Both the position numbers and the translations under genes were made by a program. Shown piece by piece: positions 56,481-64,000 of a stretch of 64,000 nt of DNA. The notes under the pieces were generated by a model. That model searched no databases, was not told the DNA's origin, and was given only the letters and a program-made list of their open reading frames with translations. Positions within the stretch are counted from its first letter, which is position 1. Each line of letters opens with the position of its first letter. Source of the stretch: Haberlea rhodopensis (lineage: Eukaryota; Streptophyta; Magnoliopsida; Lamiales; Gesneriaceae); contig CAJQUN010000003.1 in NCBI GenBank assembly GCA_907163345.1, forward strand, positions 3,348,001 through 3,412,000, given 5' to 3'.

Positions 56481-57450
56481 TTTGATATAATCTCCTTGTA
56501 CATTAAGGGAAATTTTGATGCCAAACATCATAACAAATGTAACCGAGAACAATCACATATTAGCAACGGGTCGTAGGTAAACCAAAACTCAAAATGTATA
56601 CAAACAAGCAAAACTGACGACCTGTAATCTACCAAAAATTCATTATGCCGAATATTTTATAAAAAAATATTTTAAAGTTTGCCACAACGAAAACTTATTT
56701 TTAACTATTTTTTTTTAAAATAAGTTCACATAAAAAAGTATTATTAAAGTTTGCCACGACAAAAATCTATTTTAAACTATCTGTTTTTTTTTTAATTCAT
56801 ACTTGACAAAATCAACAAGGCTTTTTCTAAAAAAGAAAAAAGAAAACATTTAAAATTTTAAAAATTGAGATAAGAGGGATGCACTATTGAGTCAATGATT
56901 TTGATATAATCTTCTCATACATTAAGGGAATATTTGAACAAAGGTAATACCATATATCAACAATAGGTCGTAGGTAAGCAAAAAATCAAAATGTACATAA
57001 ACAAGCAAAATCGACGACCTGCAATCTATCAGAAATTTATCATGCCGAATATTTTATAAAAAATACAAAAATAAATGAAAAACAAAAAAAAAGAAATAAA
57101 AATTTTAAGAAATAAAAAAGCGACGGCCGAATATCACAGGAACAATAACCTATTGAACAAATAATAAATAACAAAAAAAGAAAATAACAAAAAAAAGGGA
57201 AAAAAGGGAAGGGCAATAACCTATTGTACAAAAATAAATGAAAAACAAAAAAAAAAGGAAATAAAAAATTTTTAAGAAATAAAAAAGCGACGGCCGAATA
57301 TCACAGGAACAATAACCTATTGAACAAATAATAAATAACAAAAAAAGAAAATAACAAAAAAAAGGGAAAAAAGGGAAGGGCAATAACCTATTGAACAAAT
57401 AATAAATAACAAAAAAAATAAATAAAAAAAAAGAAAAAAAAGTGAAAAAA

Positions 57451-57490
57451 GGGAAGAGGTTACTGTTCATTGGAACAGTAACCTCTTCCC
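57451..57490. repeat. Perfect 18-bp stem hairpin (copy 1)
   Basis: Arms GGGAAGAGGTTACTGTTC and GAACAGTAACCTCTTCCC flank a 4-base loop. The same hairpin occurs at 57998-58037 in the second copy. Confidence 0.93.
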
Positions 57491-57997
57491 CTCTTATATA
57501 TACAACAATAGGTCGTAGGTAAGCAAAAAATCAAAATGTACATAAACAAGCAAAATCGACAACCTGCAATCTATCAGAAATTTATCATGCCGAATATTTT
57601 ATAAAAAATACAAAAATAAATGAAAAACAAAAAAAAAGGAAATAAAAAAATTTTAAAAAATAAAAAAGCGACGGCCGAATATCACAGGAACAATAACCTA
57701 TTGAACAAATAATAAATAACAAAAAAAGAAAATAACAAAAAAAAGGGAAAAAAGGGAAGGACAATAACCTATTGTACAAAAATAAATGAAAAACAAAAAA
57801 AAAAGGAAATAAAAAAATTTTAAGAAATAAAAAAGCGACGGCCGAATATCACAGGAACAATAACCTATTGAACAAATAATAAATAACAAAAAAAGAAAAT
57901 AACAAAAAAAAGGAAAAAAAAGGGAAGGGCAATAACCTATTGAACAATAATAAATAACAAAAAAAATAAAAATAAAAAAGAAAAAAAAGTGAAAAAA

Positions 57998-58037
57998 GGG
58001 AAGAGGTTACTGTTCATTGGAACAGTAACCTCTTCCC
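57998..58037. repeat. Perfect 18-bp stem hairpin (copy 2)
   Basis: Same arms and loop as at 57451-57490. It closes the second 544-bp unit and is followed by CTCTTATATATA. Confidence 0.93.
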
Positions 58038-58049
58038 CTCTTATATATA

Positions 58050-58679
58050 TGGTATAATTTGGCTTACAACGTGGTTAACTAGAGTTACGTACATAACTAA
58101 TTTGGCATAAGCATTTTTATATTTAGACGAGCTAGTTTGCTTACGATTTTAGAAAGGATTAGTTAGTAGTTACTGTGAATTTTTTAAACATTATTATATT
58201 ATTATTGTTGCGAAGTTATTGTGGTGCAGTTCGGTGGCTACCAAATAATTTCGTCTCAAGTCATTACATATATACTCTATCTATAACCTGTGGGGTACTA
58301 CAATGCTAAGATTCAATTTTCCTAATTTTGACTTGATTGCAATAACTATACACTATAGTTCATAAAATAACAAATGAACATGCCAAAAAATGTTATGAGG
58401 AGATGGATTTGATGACAATAACCATATAAATAATTTCAATGCGGTATATACAACATGATTTATTTGGTAATAATTCAAATCAATTGAATTGTGTTTCAGA
58501 TATGAGTGCAAAACTTGGAGATTTATAATGCTTCGATCAATAATCTCAAACATATTTGAAGTCTTTTGAGAACAATAATCAAACTTTGAAAGAGTTCAAC
58601 TCTAATATAACCACCCTATTAAACCAAGCCATACCTCAAAGACTGTCCTACTTCAAAACTTCTTGAAGCGGCTCCCATT
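58050..58679. other. Intergenic sequence, includes the 3' region of the EHD gene
   Basis: No gene recognised. The right part is presumably the 3' untranslated region of the minus-strand EHD gene. Confidence 0.5.
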
Positions 58680-61600
58680 TCAATCATTCAGGTTCCTTAA
58701 ATTTTTCAACAGGTCAGGGATGTCATAGCCAAGCATATCATCAACTGTCTGAATCATTTTGGGCTTCAGTTTCTCAAATTCATCCATGTTATAACGAGCC
58801 AAGACCTCCCTAAACTGATCCACATCAGGAAAGTCTCCCGCAGGAATATGAAATTCCCGCTGGACCTGTGTCACGAATATTCCAATCGTCACAAACCTTG
58901 AAACACAGGAATGCTTGAGCTTGTGTTTTATTATCATATTAAAAGAGCAGAACTAAAATACAATGACAATCATACAAGTTTTAAGAAGAAAAACCACATC
59001 TTTCTCTCCCGCGGGAGAAGAGGAGGGCCATGTATCCGGTGGTTTACCTTTTCAAATACGTTCTCTAGATTAGCAATAAGTTTCTTCTGAGTTTTTGCTT
59101 TTCCCATTAAAGCAGGCATTTCCTTCTTGAGATGGCTGATTATGTAGGCATGGATCTTGACAGCTCTAGCACGCTTGACAAATTCATTAATCTGGAAATG
59201 GATTTTGATTAGATTCCCATTTCGAGAACATGAATCGTGGTGCTAATAATTATTGCCAGTCAGCAAATATAGCATTTCTTGTTTATCTAAAGTCGGCTTT
59301 AGTCATTACCCGCCGATCACAAGCCTTTTTGGGGATATCTATCAAGTCTTGCACGAGGTCATCTTGCTCTTTTTCAAACAGTTCCTTCCCCACTGGTCCA
59401 ATGGCTGCTTCATTCATAGGCTTTTGGTCGAATGACCTGCAAATCACAGGAAATATGATTGACATCAGCCATGATTAACCAAGTAAAATATGTTGCAGAT
59501 ATAGATGAGGTAAAGATAACAAGGAAAAATGGGAAAACCAATAATCAAGAATAAGAATGCACAAGAAGATCTATGCTCTAAAACTTAGAGAAGTTTACTA
59601 GGAAAATCTTATGCAGTATTTTAAAAAAATGGCAATGAAGTTTCAGTCAACTGCCACGTGTGGTGCAGACCATCCAGTCTCATTGAAATGTACAATTAAG
59701 CACTTATTAATCAACTTGATTTTAATGCCATACTTGCAATGAAACAATAAACTCCAAGTGTAAGGGATGAGAATCCTACCCTATATAGACACGCGCCACC
59801 TCTGGAGTGTTCAAAACTTTCCCAAGTGACCACATTAGTGCCCCATAAACTCTCATCAACTGCAACATACGGTACGAAAATCGTCAGTATCCTCTTATTA
59901 GACGAGAAATGTACCATGTGAAATCCACATAAATTGAGAACCCTGTTATCCTTACCTGCTGAGTGTCAACTTGATCTGCTTTATTCAAGACGACACGTAT
60001 CTTGTCATCATGTCCACGTAACGATGAAATGACCCGCTTGAATTCATCGCTTATGTCAAGTTTATGGGGGTCAAACAAAAGGAGAATTATATCGCATTTT
60101 GCTGCAAACCATGATATTACACCTGTAAAATCATAGCTCCTTTGGGTCCGTTGTTTTTCACCAGATAGAACCCCAGGAGTGTCAACAAATGTGATGTGTT
60201 CAAGCAGCTGTAGATAAAAATCGCATTAAATTGCCAAAAGCTTAACATTACAAACTGTGATACGCAATATGACTCTAAAATCAAGACTTACGGGATGTGG
60301 CATTTGAGAACACTCGAACTTAGACAAAAAAGAACCACCAAAATTTGTCAAACCAGTAAACGGCATGTCTGCATGAACAGCAACACTATTGCCAGGAATG
60401 CTCCGTTCATCTGGCCCGGACTGATACATGGAAACATATAACCAGTGAAAAACCTAACACTCGAAAACAATACAAATCTCATCTCACTTCTAGTACCATG
60501 ACAACAATAAATCTGTCGGTGGTTGGTTCAGGTCCAATATGAGCACCTGAAAAGAAAAAAAAAAAGTATGTGTCATGCCAAAAAATAGCCATTGACATGA
60601 ACAATAAAGTTACTTAAATATTTTAAATGCTTATAAGCTAACTAACCTGGATAGCTGCACTGGAGCAAGTGTTTTATGAATGTGGTTTTTCCAGTTGAGT
60701 ACTGACCCAAAAGCATAACCATTGGTTTGGCGTCAAAATCACTACTCGTCTGTCAGTAAAGAGAATACTTATAAGCAATTACATGCTCATGTGAAATAGA
60801 AATTTATGTTCTTCTATACATAAGAATGCCATCTAAATCCACCCACCAAGGCAGGAGATACAAAATCATTAAAACGATAAGTAGCTTCTAGTGGCTTCAG
60901 CTTCTGGTTGTATAACATTTTCAAACCATCAACCACCGAAGTAATGGCCGAAAATGAAGTAATACTCTGGCAAAAATATTAAAATGACGAGTCAGACAAT
61001 CAAACAGTACAAATATACATAAAACTAAAATCAATCACTCAGGCTGAATTGTTTTAGAAAATGATATTAGTAAACAGCGATTCCATTTTAGTCATCAACA
61101 TAATGGTGGTTTACATGTTTTTCAATGTAATGATTGCACATAGACTATTAGGAATCAATTAACATTATGTTACTGCAATTAGCATTTCCTCTATTAAGCA
61201 GAACTGCAGAAAGACACCTAATTGTTTTGAGCAAAGGAACAAACAGTGAGTGAAAGTGAGGATAGCTGTACCTTGTTTTTAGACTTCTTTCTAAATAAAC
61301 TCTTAGCAGAAGTTGTCTGCAGCTGAGTACTTCCTGCATTGTTTTTAATGTCAATCTCATCAAAAGCAACGTAAGAATTAAGACAATAATTTTAGATAAA
61401 AAAATAAACTTGTTACTAACCATTAATTTCGGAATGGCCATTTGATATTGGAACTCTATCCCTCTGGGTGAGGAATGCATGGATGAAACCTCAGTAGAGC
61501 ATAATATGGTGAGAAGACAAATGATACAAGATTGAAACGTACTTACTTCAACAAAGATATCCAAACCTTCCATAGCTGGAGGACTCAACGTTTCCAGATG

Positions 61601-62825
61601 ATCTTTAAGAACAAAAGATTCAATTGAAGTTAAACGATCACTAACCTATAAAGCACTACTGAGATAATGGGATAAAGAAACTTATTTATGATATAAAAAC
61701 TGTTTCTTACGTCGTAAAATATAATTTCTGTACTGAGGAAAAATACTTCAAATCAGACTACAAAGAGTAAAAAATCCGTTTGCTAAAATGCTAGCCTAAG
61801 TAGTTTGTGTGACAGATGAGAAAAGGTAGCAAATTTCTCCACTTGCCCGTGTTCTTCAGGAGATCTGAGGTCAGTTCATGTCCTTCTTGTGCCAGAGATA
61901 GCAGCTGAAAGAGGAAGAATAGACGAAAGAAAGCAAAAGGAGGAGAAAGAGCAACATCAATATCAACAATGTCATATGCAGTAAGACTTTCAATTTTTTA
62001 ACCTTTCTAATGTAGAGTAAAAACCTGCATTGCAGTGATGAACTCCTTCAATCCTAGAAATCCTTGTCTTTTTGCATCAGCAATTGCCCAAACCTTTTAC
62101 ATCAGGTTACAATCAAATTATAGGCGAACCAAGGGGAAAAACTACGTAAGAAATACTTATAGGCTACTGAAGCTGAATTAATCAAAGAAAACTTTTACGC
62201 ACATAAAGATTTGTAACATCAAAACCCTGCAACATTGATCTGCTGACTGAACTAAAAGCAAACATCGAATATATCATTGAAGTTGGGTATGATTCCTTGC
62301 TTCAATCCTCCAACCAGTAAATGATCACAAAAAAATTATTGAAAACTTGAAGTGCGAGTTATCTAATAGATTTTACTAGTTTCTTAAAGACCAACAGAGA
62401 AAGCATCTAATAAAAAATAAATACAAACAATAACACGGCCACACTCCTACATTCATGTACTGAGAGTGGATTGCACTATCTTCAATCAAAGCAAAACCAT
62501 GAAATAAAACGTTTGCTCAAAAAACTGCGTGTACATTTGGATGTTAATACCTGTTTGAGTTCAGGCTTCGATAAATTGGACATAGAGAAAAAGGAAATTG
62601 CGTCCTTCCCAGTCAAACGGCCATCGCCATCTAAAAGCATACACGAATCGATCAATTGATGAGATATTAAAACTGTAGATATTGACAGAGAGTAACACTT
62701 CAATTATTGTAAAATCTGTTAAATAGGGTGAGAAAATAACCAGAATCGGCAAAACTGAACCAATTTTGATACATTTTCTGGTGCTCCTTAGAATATGAAC
62801 TGATTGTGTCTGATGAGATTTCCAT
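58680..62825 (-). CDS. EHD: Plant EH-domain-containing dynamin-like ATPase (EHD1/EHD2 type), 16 exons
   Basis: Exons (descending): 62825-62741, 62630-62551, 62093-62025, 61904-61847, 61602-61547, 61463-61421, 61333-61272, 60966-60847, 60749-60647, 60546-60497, 60420-60292, 60207-59956, 59859-59780, 59436-59310, 59191-59048, 58865-58680. Phases close to 547 residues, matching the usual plant EHD length (about 545). The N-terminal EH domain has an EF-hand loop DSDGDGRLTGKD at 27-38. The G domain shows P-loop GQYSTGKT (206-213), DTPG (294-297) and NKAD (360-363). The helical C-terminus ends in AVDDMLGYDIPDLLKN-like sequence. EHD proteins bind membranes and act in endocytosis and recycling. Intron 4 starts with GC rather than GT. 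EHD1 and EHD2 cannot be told apart here. Confidence 0.95.
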
Positions 62826-63238
62826 TTCCCTGTGCTGAATATCAGTGATTGTTTTAAATGTGTTTCTCTGAGTTGAAAAGCGATAAGGATGACAGTTTGA
62901 AAAATCAGAAAGAGGGAATTCAATTTGGTATTCGTACGCTCCTTTATCCTCTCCAGTTTTCTCTCTTAAATATCTTACAGTTTCTTCATAAGTCGCGTGT
63001 TTATTGGGATTTGTAACTCTCTGATGTCAAGAGAGATTTGTCAATCGGAAATTTATCTGGGTTCCTATCGGGAATAAAACTTATCAACAATAAAAAAATA
63101 AAGTCATCAATTATTGATAATGGTAAATCAAAATTTTCAAAATGAGTTCATTTTTAAATTTGAAAATAGATAAATTAATAATTAACAAAAGCTGAGTTGG
63201 ACTCTCAACTAGACAATTGAACACTTGTATCTTGTATC
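62826..63238. other. 5' region of the EHD gene and intergenic sequence
   Basis: The reading frame stays open some way upstream of the chosen ATG but contains no in-frame ATG, so 62825 is the first possible start. No TATA box was confidently assigned. Confidence 0.45.
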
Positions 63239-63239
63239 A

Positions 63240-63536
63240 AGGGGTGTTTGTAATTGCTTATTCAAAATACTTTTTTGCTTAAATTTTGAAAAAGTTGCTT
63301 TTAGACAAAATCATTGAGCGTTTGTTACTAAAATAAAAAATAGGTTAATGAACTTCAAATTATTACAAAATTGTCACCACACAAGTAAAAGCAGTGAAAA
63401 ACATCTCTTAACATGCTTATCTGCTTATGTTTTTACCTGCTTATTTTTAGAGAAACAATATTATAAGCAATGAAATAAAACACTCAAAAACTATTTTAAT
63501 ATAAACAGTTTTGAAAAACAATCACAAACACCTCTT
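63240..63536. mobile_element. MITE with about 17-bp terminal inverted repeats
   Basis: The left end AGGGGTGTTTGTAATTG and the right end, read on the minus strand, AGAGGTGTTTGTGATTG match at 15 of 17 positions and bound about 297 bp of AT-rich non-coding DNA. The GGGTGTTTG-type end is common in plant MITEs, possibly hAT-related. A target duplication was not clear. Confidence 0.6.
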
Positions 63537-64000
63537 AAGTTTGGTTCCCTTTTTAGAAAATAGTTTAGTTTTCAAAAAATAGAATTTATTATTTTATTTT
63601 TATTTTTAAAAAATATTATCCACCATAATTTTGTGTCTCTCGCAATCATTAATTCTAATTCAATCACTCTCTTAAATATATTTTTTGAAAATAACTCTAA
63701 ATTCAAGTACATTTTTTATATTTAAAAAACTCGTTTCAGAAAATTAACGTGTCATTTGGCAAGATCTAGCATTTTAAACTAAAAATACGCCTGCAAAAAA
63801 GAACTAAAGTTATTTAAAAATAACAAACTAAATATTAAATTTGATGATATAAAGGATCAAAATCGGAAAAAAAAAAAAACTTATTATAATTTTCACTAAT
63901 GTCTAGATAAAAAAATCAAAATAAGTTGATAAATTAATATCATATAATGTTTTATAGAGTGGATTCATGATTCAATTATGTATTTATATATTTAAAGGGT
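63537..64000. other. AT-rich intergenic sequence
   Basis: Nothing recognised. Confidence 0.5.

Larger units (their letters stand above)
56481..58049. repeat. Tandem duplication of a 544-bp A-rich unit, with an older third copy
   Basis: Copies at 56961-57504 and 57505-58048 are almost identical and both start CAATAGGTCGTAGGTAAGC. A diverged partial copy lies at about 56481-56680. Inside each copy a roughly 175-bp segment containing GCGACGGCCGAATATCACAG occurs twice, so the structure is hierarchical. Each copy ends with a perfect 18-bp hairpin. Long A runs give minus-strand Phe/Leu-rich frames that are not genes. Confidence 0.88.

Noticed and set aside
57040..57889. Phe/Leu/Tyr-rich minus-strand frames that look like membrane proteins
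   Set aside because: They are translations of poly(A)-rich tandem repeat units, duplicated with the repeat, and lack any gene context.
62561..62923. 120-codon minus-strand frame over the EHD start
   Set aside because: It reads the EHD first exons in another frame and continues through the intron; the spliced EHD model explains the region.

Overview
This window is plant nuclear DNA, most likely from a eudicot. It is AT-rich, its genes contain many introns, and most of the sequence consists of transposable elements and their remnants. The species cannot be named from the sequence. No rRNA, tRNA or CRISPR locus was recognised.

Three or four ordinary host genes are present. A five-exon minus-strand gene (31432-34333) encodes a 340-residue DEK_C plus double-SWIB protein. 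A 16-exon minus-strand gene (58680-62825) encodes a 547-residue plant EHD-type dynamin-like ATPase with an N-terminal EH/EF-hand domain. A single-exon plus-strand gene (27189-27629) encodes a secreted, divergent phytocystatin. Another (38737-39366) encodes a 209-residue conserved plant protein of unknown function. The exon phases of the two spliced genes close exactly. A further gene at about 34.9-36.9 kb is of unknown family and looks broken.

The repeats can be read in detail because several insertions keep perfect 5-bp target-site duplications (TSDs). They are: a gag-only Copia-type element at 1144-6336 (GCTTT); a Tekay-like solo LTR at 7942-11587 (ACTTG) carrying a nested Copia solo LTR at 8471-9972 (CCAAC); a Gypsy-like solo LTR at 19652-21532 (TACGC); a solo LTR of the first Copia family at 21869-23233 (AGTCA); and a complete, very young Athila-type element at 45243-53423 (AACAC). 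The solo LTRs at 19652 and 21869 lie in or beside a decayed plant-mobile-domain (MAIN-like) gene that runs on the minus strand from 24675. The Athila-type element has a single intact 775-codon ORF in which gag and protease run in frame straight into an integrase tail, with reverse transcriptase, RNase H and the integrase core missing.

At about 12.5-17.0 kb on the minus strand lies a decayed endogenous pararetrovirus (family Caulimoviridae). It has movement-protein-, protease- and reverse-transcriptase-like segments, a second ORF, and a promoter-like block (TATA box plus an upstream TGACGT motif). Other remnants are a LINE 3' fragment (18.6-19.5 kb), a degenerate Tekay-like 3' end (41.8-43.4 kb), a poly(A)-tailed retroposon end (about 55.2-55.75 kb) and a MITE (63.24-63.54 kb).

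Tandem repeats are also prominent. Two separate arrays share one 19-20 bp TGGTGCATGTAA-type minisatellite (29.2-30.3 and 35.9-36.8 kb). A six-copy, roughly 37-bp dyad array lies upstream of the mobile-domain gene. A diverged repeat of about 170 bp spans 53.7-55.15 kb. A 544-bp tandem duplication, each copy ending in an 18-bp perfect hairpin, lies at 56.96-58.05 kb.
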